Assembly (NCBI RefSeq): GCF_014137975.1
Contig: NZ_JACGWZ010000001.1
Span: 992,001 to 1,056,000, forward strand
Length of the DNA: 64,000 nt
Source: Halosaccharopolyspora lacisalsi
GTDB lineage: Bacteria > Actinomycetota > Actinomycetes > Mycobacteriales > Pseudonocardiaceae
Reading direction: 5' to 3'
The notes beneath the pieces are model-generated. The model was given only the letters and a program-made list of their open reading frames with translations, was not told where the DNA came from and did no database searches. Positions 15,478 to 24,898 of the stretch are shown here, one piece after another (position 1 is the first letter of the stretch; each line of letters starts with the position of its first letter). The translations under genes and the position numbers were made by a program.

Positions 15478-16425
15478 TCAGACCAACGCGGCTCGGTCGA
15501 GGGTGAGCCGGCCGGAATCGGCGTCCAGCTCCGCGGTGACACCCAGCGGGACGGTGCGCTGGCCGTCGCAGTGCCCGAAACCGAGGTCGGCGACCACCGG
15601 TACGCCGAGCTCACCGAGCATGTTCGCCATCGTGGCGCGCACCTGCTCCGGCGGCCCGCACTCGGTCCAGGAACCGAGCGCGATCCCGGCCACGCGGTCG
15701 AACCAACCCGCCCTCGACAGCTGCGTCAGCAGCCGGTCCAGCCGGTACGGGTCTTCCGTGACGTCCTCCAGCAGGGCGATTCCTCCCTCGGGCGCGGGCG
15801 GCATCTCCGGTGCGGCCAGCATGCCCGCGAGCAGGTTGAGGTTGCCACCGTGGGTCGGCCCCCGGGCGCGCCCGGGGGTCAGCGGCGCTGCCGAGGGACC
15901 GGTCAACTCGGTGACCGAATCGGGGTCGAACAGGGTGCGGCGCAGGTGTTCGCGCGCCTGCGTGTCCGTGGCGAAGGGTTTGGTGGCCACCATCGGTCCG
16001 AACACGGTCACCAGGTCGAGGCGGGCGGCGAAGGCTTCGTGCAGCGCTGTGACGTCGCTGGATCCCGCCAGGATCTTGGGGCCCGCCTCGGCCATGCCCG
16101 ACCAGTCCAGGTGTCGCAGCACGCGCATGCTGCCGTAGCCACCGCGAGCGCACAGCACCGCGCTCACCTCGGGATCGCACCAGGCCTGTTGCAGGTCCGC
16201 GGCCCGCTCGTGGTCGGTGCCCGCCAGGTAGTCGAGTTCGGGGTGGCGTCGCCGGACGTGTTCGCCGGTACGCACCCGGAGTCCCCAGGACCGCAGGTGG
16301 GCGAGGCCGGTGTCGAGCAGACCGGCCGGAACCGGCCCTGCCGGGGCGACCACCGCGACGGTGTCGCCAGCCTGCAGCCGGCGCGGGCGCTTCCGCTCGC
16401 TCGTCGTCCGGGTTTCGTGCAGCAT
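15478..16425 (-). CDS. LD-carboxypeptidase (S66 family)
   Basis: A 315-residue serine peptidase of the MccF/LdcA family, which cleaves L,D bonds such as meso-A2pm-D-Ala in murein tetrapeptides or releases toxic peptidyl-nucleotides. The nucleophile elbow is visible as CARGGYGSMRVL (Ser near residue 100), followed by AGSSDVTALH and GGNLNLLAGML; the acidic and His partners are in GIALLEDVTEDPYRLDR and LGFGHCDGQRTVPLG. No signal peptide is seen, which fits cytoplasmic murein recycling. ATG 16425 lies six bases after TAGGCT (minus strand 16437-16432), so the transcript is probably leaderless. It is co-transcribed with the kinase-like gene. Confidence 0.9.
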   Translation of the reverse strand: MLHETRTTSERKRPRRLQAGDTVAVVAPAGPVPAGLLDTGLAHLRSWGLRVRTGEHVRRRHPELDYLAGTDHERAADLQQAWCDPEVSAVLCARGGYGSMRVLRHLDWSGMAEAGPKILAGSSDVTALHEAFAARLDLVTVFGPMVATKPFATDTQAREHLRRTLFDPDSVTELTGPSAAPLTPGRARGPTHGGNLNLLAGMLAAPEMPPAPEGGIALLEDVTEDPYRLDRLLTQLSRAGWFDRVAGIALGSWTECGPPEQVRATMANMLGELGVPVVADLGFGHCDGQRTVPLGVTAELDADSGRLTLDRAALV

Positions 16426-16431
16426 GTGGCG

Positions 16432-16437
16432 AGCCTA
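16432..16437 (-). promoter_or_regulatory. TAGGCT -10 box for leaderless LD-carboxypeptidase transcript
   Basis: On the minus strand TAGGCT is followed by six bases and then ATG 16425, leaving no room for a ribosome binding site. The same box and spacing recur before several other genes here. Confidence 0.55.
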
Positions 16438-16637
16438 TCGGCGACGAGCACGGCGCCGTGTGGGCGCGCCCACGGGGGCGTTCGCGGTCGGCGAACAAGG
16501 GCGCGGAGCCTCCTCGCGGCGTGCGGAAGCGGGGCGGTGAGGTCGTTGTGGCCGCGCTACCTGCGGCGATACCGCACGAAGTTCGACGGAGGTAGGCGCG
16601 CAGCCGGGGTGGGTGGTGCCTTAACCTCGACAGTGCC

Positions 16638-17204
16638 ATGGCTCGTGTCATCCACGTCTTCCGTCAGCCTGACCGCTTCGTCGTGGGAACGGTCGGGGAA
16701 CCCGGTGAGCGCACGTTCTACCTGCAAGCCAGCGAGGACGTGCGTACGGTGAGTGTTCAGCTGGAGAAGCAACAGGTCTCGGTGCTGTCCGAAAGGGTGG
16801 GAGCGCTGCTGGAGGAAGTCCAGCGCCGCTTCGACACCGAACTCCCGGCGGAGCCACCCGAGGAGTTGGTGGACTCCGAACCGCTGGCCGTGCCGGTGGA
16901 GGAGGAGTTCCGAGTCGGCACGATGGGACTGGGCTGGGACGCCGAGACCGAATCCGTGGTCGTCGAGCTGCTGGCGGTCACCGAGGAGGAGATCGACGAG
17001 TCGATCGTGCTCGACGACACCGAGGAGGGGCCGGACGCGGTCCGCGTCTTCCTCACCGCCGCCCATGCGCGTGCTTTCGCCGAGCGTGCCGACCGCGTCA
17101 TCAACGCGGGACGCAAGCCGTGCCCGCTGTGCTCGGAGCCGCTGGACCCGGAGGGCCACATCTGCCCGCGCCAGAACGGCTACCGCCGTTCGGAGGAGGA
17201 CTAG
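16638..17204 (+). CDS. DUF3090 family protein with C-terminal zinc ribbon
   Basis: A 188-residue conserved actinobacterial protein of unknown function, equivalent in context to Rv2134c. The N-terminus (ARVIHVFRQPDRFVVGTVGEPG) and the middle acidic strands are typical of DUF3090. The C-terminus has CPLCSEPLDPEGHICPRQNGYRR, a probable zinc-binding knuckle (Cys-x2-Cys ... His-x-Cys). ATG 16638 is the only reasonable start; there is no clear ribosome binding site. The next gene begins six bases downstream, so the pair is an operon, an arrangement conserved near mshC in other actinomycetes. Confidence 0.88.
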   Translation: MARVIHVFRQPDRFVVGTVGEPGERTFYLQASEDVRTVSVQLEKQQVSVLSERVGALLEEVQRRFDTELPAEPPEELVDSEPLAVPVEEEFRVGTMGLGWDAETESVVVELLAVTEEEIDESIVLDDTEEGPDAVRVFLTAAHARAFAERADRVINAGRKPCPLCSEPLDPEGHICPRQNGYRRSEED

Positions 17205-17210
17205 CCGCCC

Positions 17211-18002
17211 GTGCTGGCCGACGACGTCGCCTGCGAGCTGCTGCGTCACGGAAACATCGACGTTCAGGGGCGGCTGGTGGAGGCCTCCAACGCCACGCTG
17301 TTCTGCTCGATCGAGCGGGACGGGGTGGAAGCGGAGTGCGTCTACAAGCCGGTGCGGGGCGAGCGGCCGCTGTGGGACTTTCCGGACGGGACCCTGGCCG
17401 GTCGTGAGACCGCCTCCTACATGATCTCCGAGGCCACGGGCTGGGGGCTGATGCCGCCGACCGTGCTGCGGGACGGCCCGTTCGGTCCGGGAATGCTGCA
17501 GCTGTGGGTCGATGTCGAGCAGGACTCCGGACTGGTCGACGTCGTCGCTCCCACCGAGGTTCCCGAGGGGTGGCTGACCGTGCTGCGTGCCGAGGACCCC
17601 GACGGCGATCCGGTGGTGCTGGCTCATGCCGACCACGAGCGGTTGAAGCTGCTGGCCGTGCTGGACGTCGTGATCAACAATGCCGACCGCAAGGGCGGTC
17701 ACGTGCTGCACACGCCCGAGGGGCGGGTCCTCGGGATCGACCACGGGGTGAGCCTGAACGTCGACAACAAGCTGCGCACCGTGCTGTGGGGATGGCTCGG
17801 CACCGCCCTGCCCGAGCAGGCCACCGAGCGGCTCGGGCAGCTGCGTGCCGAGCTGGAGGGGCCGCTGGCCGCGCGGTTGACCGAGCACATCACCGCCAAG
17901 GAGGTCACGGCCGTGATCGACCGGGTCGACCGGTTGCTGGCCGAAGGTGTGCTGCCCGCGCCCACGGGGGAGTGGCCCGCCATTCCCTGGCCCCCCTTCT
18001 AG
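17211..18002 (+). CDS. SCO1664 family protein (phosphatidylinositol-kinase-like fold)
   Basis: A 263-residue protein of the SCO1664 family, comparable in position to Rv2133c. Motifs include ECVYKPVRGERPLWDFPDGTLAGRE at residues 40-70 (a lysine in the ATP-site position), VINNADRKGGHVL near residue 157 (catalytic-loop like) and VLGIDHGVS near residue 178 (metal-binding Asp). These parallel PI3/4-kinase and HipA-like catalytic folds, suggesting an atypical kinase or AMPylator, but no activity is known to me. GTG 17211 follows GGAGGAGG by 11 bases. It is the second gene of an operon with DUF3090. Confidence 0.85.
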   Translation: MLADDVACELLRHGNIDVQGRLVEASNATLFCSIERDGVEAECVYKPVRGERPLWDFPDGTLAGRETASYMISEATGWGLMPPTVLRDGPFGPGMLQLWVDVEQDSGLVDVVAPTEVPEGWLTVLRAEDPDGDPVVLAHADHERLKLLAVLDVVINNADRKGGHVLHTPEGRVLGIDHGVSLNVDNKLRTVLWGWLGTALPEQATERLGQLRAELEGPLAARLTEHITAKEVTAVIDRVDRLLAEGVLPAPTGEWPAIPWPPF

Positions 18003-18068
18003 CGACGTAGCCGGGCGCGCCGTCGCGGGGACGTTTACGCCGGTCCCGTGGACGGTACTGATGCGGGT

Positions 18069-19004
18069 ATGGCTTCGCGATCGTTCGCCGACCGGCTTTC
18101 CGGGCCGCGGCCGTACCTGCCCGATGTGCTGCGTCTGCTGGCGAGCGGCGGCTTCGGCCCCCACCACCCCGACGGCGATCGGGTGCCGCTGCTGCGCACC
18201 GGCCTGACACCGATCGAGAGCGGGCAGACGGCGCTGACCTGGATCGGGCACGCCACGTACCTGGTGCGGAGCTCGGAGACCTGCGTGCTGATCGACCCGG
18301 TCTGGTCGCGACGCATCCCGGGAGTGCAGCCGCGACTGACCCCTCCGGGGCTGGCCTTCTCCGAGCTGCCTCCCGTCGACGCCGTGCTCATCAGCCACAA
18401 CCACTACGACCACCTCGACGCCCCGACCGTGCGGCGGCTGCGCCGGGACACCCCGGTTTTCGTGCCCCGCGGTCTCGGTGCCTGGTTCGGCCGTCGCGGA
18501 TTCACCTCGGTCACCGAGCTCGACTGGTGGGAGTCGGCCGAGGTCGCCGGCATCGACGTCGAGTTCGTCCCGGCGCATCACTGGAGTCGGCGCACGCTGT
18601 GGGACACCTGCCGCACCCTCTGGGGCGGCTGGGTCATCACCGGCGAGAACGGGTGGCGGCTGTTCCACGCCGGCGACAGCGGCTACGGCGAGTACTTCGC
18701 CGAGATCGGACGCCGCCATCCCGGTATCGACGTCGCCATGCTGCCCATCGGCTGCTACTCCCCGCGCTGGTTCATGCGTTCGGTGCACATGACCCCGGAG
18801 GAGGCCGTGCGGGCGGCGCTGGACGTGGGGGCGGCGCGGATGGCGAGCATGCACTGGGGCACGTTCGCGCTGAGCCGGGAACCGCCGGTGGAGCCGCTGG
18901 TCCGGCTGCGCAAGGCCTGGTACGAAACCGGGTGCGATCCGCTCGGCCTGTGGGACCTGGTCGTGGGGGAGACCCGCGTCCTGGAGGGGGATCACGGACG
19001 GTGA
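18069..19004 (+). CDS. MBL-fold metal-dependent hydrolase (NAPE-PLD/UlaG-like)
   Basis: A 311-residue metallo-beta-lactamase-fold protein. The metal motif is visible as ISHNHYDHLD, with further ligands in FVPAHHWSRR, RLFHAGDSGYGEYF and MHWGTFALS. The overall pattern, LTWIGHATYLVR near the N-terminus and LPIGCYSPRWFM later, is that of the NAPE-hydrolysing phospholipase D/UlaG-like group, so a phosphodiester or lactone substrate is likely but unknown. ATG 18069 is preferred over GTG 18048: TACTGA ends seven bases upstream and may be a weak -10 box for a leaderless message. No signal peptide is visible. Confidence 0.85.
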   Translation: MASRSFADRLSGPRPYLPDVLRLLASGGFGPHHPDGDRVPLLRTGLTPIESGQTALTWIGHATYLVRSSETCVLIDPVWSRRIPGVQPRLTPPGLAFSELPPVDAVLISHNHYDHLDAPTVRRLRRDTPVFVPRGLGAWFGRRGFTSVTELDWWESAEVAGIDVEFVPAHHWSRRTLWDTCRTLWGGWVITGENGWRLFHAGDSGYGEYFAEIGRRHPGIDVAMLPIGCYSPRWFMRSVHMTPEEAVRAALDVGAARMASMHWGTFALSREPPVEPLVRLRKAWYETGCDPLGLWDLVVGETRVLEGDHGR

Positions 19005-19049
19005 CCGGTTGTCGGGCGAGACCGCCGAAGGGTCGGTACCGTGTGGACG

Positions 19050-20048
19050 GTGACGGAATCGACGGCTCCGGTGGCCCTGAGCGCGACGCCGGACGATCTC
19101 GGCCTGGAGGCGTTGGAGCGCAGGCTGGGACCGCGCGCGGCGGTCGACGTGCGTCGTCTCTCGGGACCGGACGGACCGGCGTGTGACCGGGCAGTGCTGC
19201 GGCGTGCTTCCGACGGCGGTCTCCGGCTCGGCCCGCGTGCCGTGCGGTGGCTGGGTGAGAGCGCCCTGCGGTCGGTGATCGCGCAGTTGTGGTCGCGTCA
19301 GGACGACTGCGGCACCGACTGGACCGGCGGGGAGTCGGTGTCCAGCACGCGCCCGTGGGGATTCGACGATCTCGCGTCCCGAGACGCCGCGCGTGCCGTG
19401 CCGCGCCGGTCCGGGGAACCCCCTCCCGGCCTTTCGGACCTCGAAGTCACCAACACCGGACAACGTGGTCGGGCCGCCGTCGCGCTGTGCGTGGACACTT
19501 CGCGGTCGATGGTGCGGGGCGGACGGTGGGTCCCGATGAAACGCACCGCGCTGGCACTGCACCACCTGATCTCCACCCGGTACGGAGCGGACACGTTGCG
19601 GCTGGTCACCTTCGGCGGCCACGCCTCGATCGTGGACATAGGTGAGCTGACGGCGTTGGAGTGCGCGTGGGAGCAGGGTACGAACCTCCATCACGCGCTG
19701 CTGCTGGCGGATCGCCACGTGCGTGGAAACCCCGGCGCGCAGCCGGTGGTGCTCGTGGTCACCGACGGTGAGCCGACGGGACACCTGGAGCCGGACGGCC
19801 GGGCGACGTTTCGGCACCCGTCCGCGGCACGCACCCTGGAGGTCACGCTGTCCGAGATGGACGCGCTGATTCGGTTCGGGGTCACGCTCAGCGTCTTCAT
19901 GCTCGGTGAGGACGAGCGGCTGGCCGCTTTCGTCGACACGCTCGCGCGCCGGAGGCGGGGTCGTGTCGTGGCGCCCACCGCCGCCGGTCTCGGCGCCGCC
20001 GTCGTCGGCGACTACCTGCGCACCAGACATCACGGCCGACCGAGCTGA
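19050..20048 (+). CDS. VWA domain protein (ChlD/CoxE-like)
   Basis: A 332-residue protein with a von Willebrand factor A domain in its second half. The metal-ion-dependent adhesion site is intact: CVDTSRSM (DxSxS), a threonine in EQGTNLHHALLLAD, and VVTDGEPTGH. The N-terminal 110 residues are of no recognised family. VWA proteins of this type often work with MoxR AAA+ ATPases in metal insertion or complex assembly, but no MoxR gene is adjacent. GTG 19050 is chosen because TACCGT (19037-19042) lies seven bases upstream, giving a leaderless start; GTG 19041 is an in-frame alternative. Confidence 0.82.
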   Translation: MTESTAPVALSATPDDLGLEALERRLGPRAAVDVRRLSGPDGPACDRAVLRRASDGGLRLGPRAVRWLGESALRSVIAQLWSRQDDCGTDWTGGESVSSTRPWGFDDLASRDAARAVPRRSGEPPPGLSDLEVTNTGQRGRAAVALCVDTSRSMVRGGRWVPMKRTALALHHLISTRYGADTLRLVTFGGHASIVDIGELTALECAWEQGTNLHHALLLADRHVRGNPGAQPVVLVVTDGEPTGHLEPDGRATFRHPSAARTLEVTLSEMDALIRFGVTLSVFMLGEDERLAAFVDTLARRRRGRVVAPTAAGLGAAVVGDYLRTRHHGRPS

Positions 20049-20233
20049 GTGCGGTCTCCACGAGGGGAGGACACCGCGTTTCCGGGAATGCGAATTACCG
20101 CTCAGCGAAATCGAAAATGACTCGCATTCACTCCGAGTTTCGCGATCGGACGCAGAGGGGAATCATGGCCCCAGCCCGAGTTCGAGGGAGGTCTTCGGTC
20201 CTGTCGTCAGCGACATGAGTTCACGAGGTCGTC

Positions 20234-21895
20234 ATGGTCAGCACCAGGCACACCAAGGAAAGCAGGATCGACCCCGTCGTGTTCGGCATCTCGATGGGGC
20301 TGATCGTGATCTTCTGCTTGATCGGCGCGATCTTTCCCGAGCGGCTCGGCGATGACGCCGACGCGGTGCTGACCTGGATCGTGGGCAACCTCGGGTGGGC
20401 GTTCATCCTGGCATCGACGGCCTTCGTCGTCTTCGCCCTGTTCCTGGCGTTCAGCCGGTACGGTCGCATCCCGCTGTCACGCAGCGGTGAGGTTCCGGAG
20501 TTCTCCCGGATCTCCTGGGTGGCGATGATGTTCAGCGCCGGGATGGGAATCGGTCTGATCTTCTTCGGCGTCATGGAACCGGTCGCCCACCTGGCCGAAC
20601 CGGCGCCGTGGCTGGAAGTGCGAGCGGGTTCCCCGGACGCGGCGCGGCAGGCCATGGGCTACACGTTCTTCCACTGGGGCCTGCACCCGTGGGCGATCTA
20701 CGCGGTGGTGGCGCTGGCGCTGGCCTACTCCACCTACAGGATGGGGCGGGGCAACCTGCTCAGCGCCCCGTTCCAGTCGCTGTCGCGCAAGGAGAACGTC
20801 GCGAACACCTGGTGGGGCAAGTTCATCAACATCTGGGCGATCGTGGCAACCAAGTTCGGCGGAGCCACGTCGCTGGGACTGGGCGCCCTGCAGATCGCGG
20901 GCGGTATCTGGCTGTTCACCGGCATCGGTGCCGGGTTCAGTCAGCAGGGCGGGACGAAGAACATGGCGTTCCTCGTCATCCTGGTGCTGGTCGTCTTCGC
21001 CATCCTCTCGGCGGTCAGCGGTGTGGCCAGGGGCATTAAGTGGCTGTCCAACACCAACATGGTCCTGGCCGCGGTGCTGGCGATATTCGTCGTGGTCGTC
21101 GGGCCCACGGTGTTCATCCTCAACATGATCCCCGACGGCTACAGCGCCTACCTGACCAACCTCGTCGAGTGGAGCTTCCGCGCCCCCACGTTCGGCGGGG
21201 TCGACTGGATGACCGACTGGACCATCTTCTACTGGGCGTGGTGGATCTCCTGGACCCCCTTCGTCAGCACGTTCATCGCCCGGATCTCGCGCGGGCGCAC
21301 GATCCGCGAGTTCGTCCTCGGCGTGCTGATCGTGCCGACCGTGGTCTCGTCGCTGTGGTTCATCGTCTTCGGCGGCGCGGGCATCAACCTGCAGATGGCC
21401 GGGCGAGCCGACATCGCCGGTGCTCCGAACGAGGCGGTGGCGTTCTTCACGGCACTGGAGCAGTACCCGCTGTACGCGATCTCCGGCGGCGTGGTGATGT
21501 TCCTCGTGGCGATCTTCTGGGTCAGTGGTGCCGACGCCAGTGCCCTGGTGCTGGCCACGCTGTCCTCCCGGGGGATCACGGAACCGTCGCGGTGGCTGAC
21601 GGCCCTGTGGGCGGCCATGAGCGCCGCCGTGGCGGCCGTGCTGCTGTACGTGGGAGGACTGGACGCCCTGCAGACCTTCACCATCATCGTCGCCTGCCCG
21701 TTCGTGGTGGTCATGATCGGGTTGTGCTGGGCGCTGTACGCGGACCTGCGGCGCGATCCGCTGCGTCAACGACCGGCCGGGCCGATGCGGAGCTACCGGC
21801 TGCCCGCGGAGGAACAGTCCGCGCCCGGGGGCGGCGGTGAAGGTGGATCCGTCCCGGAGGAACCCGTCTCCGACTCCGGAGTCGCCCGCGAGTAG
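20234..21895 (+). CDS. BCCT family betaine/carnitine/choline transporter
   Basis: A 553-residue integral membrane protein with about 12 transmembrane helices, importing glycine betaine or related osmoprotectants by ion symport. The conserved BCCT glycine-rich segment is seen as MMFSAGMGIGLIFFGVMEPV near residue 100, and the TM8 signature as FYWAWWISWTPFVSTFIARISRGRT near residue 340, holding the aromatic residues of the betaine cage. The C-terminal 60 residues are hydrophilic, as in osmosensing members such as BetP, but shorter. ATG 20234 has GAGGT six bases upstream. The 185-base upstream gap probably holds its promoter. An osmoprotectant role fits a salt-exposed actinomycete. Confidence 0.93.
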   Translation: MVSTRHTKESRIDPVVFGISMGLIVIFCLIGAIFPERLGDDADAVLTWIVGNLGWAFILASTAFVVFALFLAFSRYGRIPLSRSGEVPEFSRISWVAMMFSAGMGIGLIFFGVMEPVAHLAEPAPWLEVRAGSPDAARQAMGYTFFHWGLHPWAIYAVVALALAYSTYRMGRGNLLSAPFQSLSRKENVANTWWGKFINIWAIVATKFGGATSLGLGALQIAGGIWLFTGIGAGFSQQGGTKNMAFLVILVLVVFAILSAVSGVARGIKWLSNTNMVLAAVLAIFVVVVGPTVFILNMIPDGYSAYLTNLVEWSFRAPTFGGVDWMTDWTIFYWAWWISWTPFVSTFIARISRGRTIREFVLGVLIVPTVVSSLWFIVFGGAGINLQMAGRADIAGAPNEAVAFFTALEQYPLYAISGGVVMFLVAIFWVSGADASALVLATLSSRGITEPSRWLTALWAAMSAAVAAVLLYVGGLDALQTFTIIVACPFVVVMIGLCWALYADLRRDPLRQRPAGPMRSYRLPAEEQSAPGGGGEGGSVPEEPVSDSGVARE

Positions 21896-21942
21896 GCGCC
21901 GCCGGATCTTCGACCGGGCGGCGTCGGTCGCCGACCGACGAT

Positions 21943-21948
21943 TAGGCT
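21943..21948 (+). promoter_or_regulatory. TAGGCT -10 box before mshC
   Basis: TAGGCT followed by seven bases and ATG 21956. The seven-base gap contains CGGAGG, so either a leaderless transcript or a longer upstream transcript with a ribosome binding site could be used. Confidence 0.45.
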
Positions 21949-21955
21949 CGGAGGC

Positions 21956-23191
21956 ATGCAACCCTGGTCCTCGGTTTCCGTGCCCAGTGTGCCGGGAACA
22001 GCTCGTCAGCTGAGACTGTTCGACACCGCCGCGGGTGAGCTCCGGCCCCTGACTCCCGGTTCATTGGCGCGCATGTACGTCTGTGGCATCACTCCGTACG
22101 ACGCGACGCACCTGGGCCACGCGGCCACGTACCTGGCCTACGACCTGGTGTACCGCCTCTGGCTGGACAACGGCCACGAGGTGCACTACGTGCAGAACGT
22201 CACCGACATCGACGACCCGTTGCTGGAGCGCGCCGAGCGGGACAACGAGGACTGGGTCGTGCTCGGTATGCGGGAGACGGCACTGTTCCGCGAGGACATG
22301 GCTGCCCTGCGGGTCCTGCCCCCGCACGACTTCGTCGGTGCCGTCGAGGCGATGCCCGAGATCGTGCAGGCGGTGAGCAAGCTGCTCGCCTCCGGCGCAG
22401 CCTACCGCGCCGACGACGAGTACCCGGACATCTACTACAGGCACGACGCCACGGGTCGCTTCGGCTACGAGTCCCGCTACAGCCGGGAGCGGATGGAGGA
22501 GGTCTTCCCCGACCGGGGTGGAGACCCCCAGCGGGCGGGCAAGGAGGACCCGCTCGACGCCCTGCTCTGGCGCCAGGCCCGCGAGGGCGAACCCAGCTGG
22601 GACTCCGAGCTCGGTGCGGGCCGGCCGGGATGGCACCTGGAGTGCTCGGTCATCGCGCTCAACCGGCTCGGCCTCGGTTTCGACCTCCAGGGCGGCGGGT
22701 CGGACCTGGCTTTCCCCCACCACGAGTTCAGCGCCGCCCACGCCGAGGCGCTCACCGGGGAGCACCCCTTCGCCCGGCACTACTCGCACGCGGGCATGGT
22801 CGGGCTCGACGGCCAGAAGATGTCCAAGTCCCAGGGAAACCTCGTGTTCGTCTCGCGCATGCGCGGTGACCGGGTCGATCCGATGGCCCTGCGGCTGGCA
22901 TTGCTCGACGGGCACTACCGCAGCGACCGGTCCTGGACCGCCGACCTGCTCACCGGGGGCGCGGCGCGGCTGGCGCGCTGGCGGCAGGCGGTCGCGCTGG
23001 AGTCCGGGCCGGACGCGGGCGAAACCCTCGACCGACTCCGCGAGCGGCTCTGCGACGATCTCGACACCGAAAACGCCCTGCGGGTCGTCGACGAGTGGGT
23101 GGAGCGGGCCATGGCCGGGCAGGGGGACGCCCCGGAGGCACCGAGCGTGATCCGCCGCGCCGTGGACGCTTTGCTCGGCGTCGCTCTCTAG
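21956..23191 (+). CDS. mshC: L-cysteine:1D-myo-inositol 2-amino-2-deoxy-alpha-D-glucopyranoside ligase (mycothiol synthesis)
   Basis: A 411-residue class I aminoacyl-tRNA-synthetase-like ligase that joins cysteine to GlcN-Ins using ATP, the penultimate step in mycothiol formation. It has the adenylate-binding motif as [13 protein letters not shown] (HIGH-like HLGH), the zinc-site cysteines (YVCGITPYD and LECSVIALN with a later His in FPHHE), and KMSKSQGN in place of KMSKS. Length matches MshC (about 410) and not cysteinyl-tRNA synthetase (about 465). Its presence shows the organism makes mycothiol. A strong hairpin terminator follows ten bases after the stop. Confidence 0.95.
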   Translation: MQPWSSVSVPSVPGTARQLRLFDTAAGELRPLTPGSLARMYVCGITPYDATHLGHAATYLAYDLVYRLWLDNGHEVHYVQNVTDIDDPLLERAERDNEDWVVLGMRETALFREDMAALRVLPPHDFVGAVEAMPEIVQAVSKLLASGAAYRADDEYPDIYYRHDATGRFGYESRYSRERMEEVFPDRGGDPQRAGKEDPLDALLWRQAREGEPSWDSELGAGRPGWHLECSVIALNRLGLGFDLQGGGSDLAFPHHEFSAAHAEALTGEHPFARHYSHAGMVGLDGQKMSKSQGNLVFVSRMRGDRVDPMALRLALLDGHYRSDRSWTADLLTGGAARLARWRQAVALESGPDAGETLDRLRERLCDDLDTENALRVVDEWVERAMAGQGDAPEAPSVIRRAVDALLGVAL

Positions 23192-23200
23192 GAGTTTCCC

Positions 23201-23228
23201 CCGGCGATCCGAGCGTCCGGATCGCCGG
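23201..23228 (+). terminator. Intrinsic-type terminator of mshC
   Basis: Perfect 11-bp stem (23201-23211 with 23218-23228) around a 6-base loop, beginning ten bases after the mshC stop. Confidence 0.75.
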
Positions 23229-23644
23229 GTCTCGGAGTGAATTCCGCCCTCGGGAAAGGCGACTCCTCGGGCGTCGAAAAGTGAGATATTGCACTGGCTT
23301 TCGGTGAAACGCGCCCGAGGGCTTCCGCATAAAGGAAGCCGTCAATGCGACGTAGCGTGACCAATCCGGCGGGTTGGCCTGTCGAATCGATGGCACCGAG
23401 TTAGCAGCGCATGGTTGCGCTGCGTAAACGGATCGGCCGGTAATTGCGTCCGCAACAGACCGTCGCGTCTGTTATCGCGTTTTGTCGTCGGGTGCCGTGC
23501 AAGGGGTGTTCGACGGCGTCGCGTCCCTTTGTCGTAAAGCGGTGCCCCTTGTGGACTTCGGCGTCTTCGTCTGGTTGGATCCCGAGTCATGAATCGCCAC
23601 GTTGTCCGGATCGCTCACGCGTGCGTGGGATGCGAGGTGAGCCG
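23229..23644. promoter_or_regulatory. Upstream region of the conservon operon
   Basis: About 415 bases with no convincing gene and a lower GC content than its surroundings. It contains a 7-bp hairpin at 23320-23340 (GGCTTCC/GGAAGCC, 7-base loop). The likely start of the operon is GTG 23645, preceded by GAGGTGA. The promoter is presumably here, but no clear -10/-35 pair stands out. Confidence 0.4.
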
Positions 23645-24898
23645 GTGACCCGCGTCCGGGACATGCTGGAACGCTCCCGCCGGTCGTTGCTGGCCGGATC
23701 CGCCCGAGAGCGGCTGGAGGGTCCGACCAAGCAGCTGCTGCAGCGGTCCCGCCAGTCCGTCGCGCAGTTCGTCGCTCCGACGACGCCGAAGCAGCCCAGT
23801 CCCCAGGAGGTGCTGGCCGGGGTCTGTTCGAGCGTGGCCCTGCGCGACCTGAACCTGGTGGACTCGCTGCTGGAACAGCTGGAGCGGATGGAGGCCGACG
23901 AGGACGACCCCGACTCGCTGGCCAGCCTGTACAAACTCGACCACCTGGCCACCCGGTTGCGCCGCAACGGGGAGAACCTGCGGGTTCTGGCCGGCCGTGA
24001 CGCCGGGGAGAACATGGACGAGGCGTCCTCGCTGGTCGACGTGATCCGCGCGGGCATGTCCTCGATCGAGCACTACTCGCGCGTGGAACTGGGAAAGATC
24101 TCCAACCTCGGCGTGGTGGGTGTGGCCGCCGACGACGTCAGCAGGTTGCTGGCCGAGTTGCTGGACAACGCCACCTCCCATTCGCCCCCCACCTCCGCGG
24201 TCACCGTCAGCGCCCACCTCACCGAGCAGGGCAGTGTCATGGTGCGGGTCGAGGACTCGGGGATCGGGCTGCCCGCGGCCAGGCTCTCGGCGCTGAACGA
24301 ACGGCTGGCCAGCACCCCCGTGCTGGACCGCGACGCCGTTCGGCACATGGGGCTGGCGGTGGTCCGGCGACTGGCGAGCAGGCACGACATCAGCGTGTGG
24401 CTGGGTCGGCGCGCTCCCCACGGCACGACGGCCTCGGTGCTGCTTCCCGAGTCGCTGGTGCACGAGACTTCGGTGCCCGCGAAGCGCCAGGTTCAGGTCT
24501 CGGAGAAGCCCGAACCGGCCCGTGCGCAGCGTTCCCCCGACGCGGCGTCCCCGCAACGCCCGACGACCGGGCCGGTGACGCGGGCGCGGGCCGCCGAGCG
24601 GACCGAGAGGACCGGGCAGACCGGCAAGACGGAGAAGACCGGCAAGACCGAGCAGGCCGAGCAGGCCGAGCAGAGTTCGACCACCCCCAACGGGCTCCCC
24701 CGCCGAGTACCGCAGAGCCTGAAGGGCGCCGCGGACAACGGTCCCGCCGCCGTGGACAACCACGACCTCACCGAATCCGAGCAGCGTGCCGGCCACGAAC
24801 AGCTGCTCGCCGATCTCGGCGACTTCGCCGAGGGCGAGCAGGCCGCCCGCCAAGACACTCCCCCCGACGACACGACCCACCGAAGGGCCGAGCAGTGA
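23645..24898 (+). CDS. Conservon-type histidine-kinase-like ATPase, soluble variant (CvnA-like)
   Basis: A 417-residue protein with the kinase core of CvnA but no transmembrane or extracellular sensor part. Residues about 40-140 form the helical dimerisation region; LYKLDHLATRLRRNGENLRVLAG carries the His at the expected phospho-acceptor site. The ATPase domain shows LLAELLDNATSHSPP (N box), VEDSGIGLP (G1), HMGLAVVRRLASRH (G2) and GTTASVLLP. The last 130 residues are disordered, with a run of RTGQTGKTEKTGKTEQAEQAEQ-like repeats. In conservons CvnA works with a roadblock protein, a DUF742 protein and a GTPase; all three follow directly, the first overlapping by four bases. GTG 23645 has GAGGTGA upstream. 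Confidence 0.85.
   Translation: MTRVRDMLERSRRSLLAGSARERLEGPTKQLLQRSRQSVAQFVAPTTPKQPSPQEVLAGVCSSVALRDLNLVDSLLEQLERMEADEDDPDSLASLYKLDHLATRLRRNGENLRVLAGRDAGENMDEASSLVDVIRAGMSSIEHYSRVELGKISNLGVVGVAADDVSRLLAELLDNATSHSPPTSAVTVSAHLTEQGSVMVRVEDSGIGLPAARLSALNERLASTPVLDRDAVRHMGLAVVRRLASRHDISVWLGRRAPHGTTASVLLPESLVHETSVPAKRQVQVSEKPEPARAQRSPDAASPQRPTTGPVTRARAAERTERTGQTGKTEKTGKTEQAEQAEQSSTTPNGLPRRVPQSLKGAADNGPAAVDNHDLTESEQRAGHEQLLADLGDFAEGEQAARQDTPPDDTTHRRAEQ

Noticed and set aside
16557-20033. Very long open frame (over 1,100 codons) on the minus strand
   Set aside because: It lies opposite DUF3090, SCO1664, MBL and VWA genes, has low-complexity His/Arg/Gln-rich content and no family motifs; a GC-rich shadow of real genes.
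24600-24690. Direct DNA repeat in the CvnA-like gene as a mobile or recombination site
   Set aside because: The repeats encode a low-complexity Thr/Glu/Lys tail in frame and are best explained as a disordered protein region.
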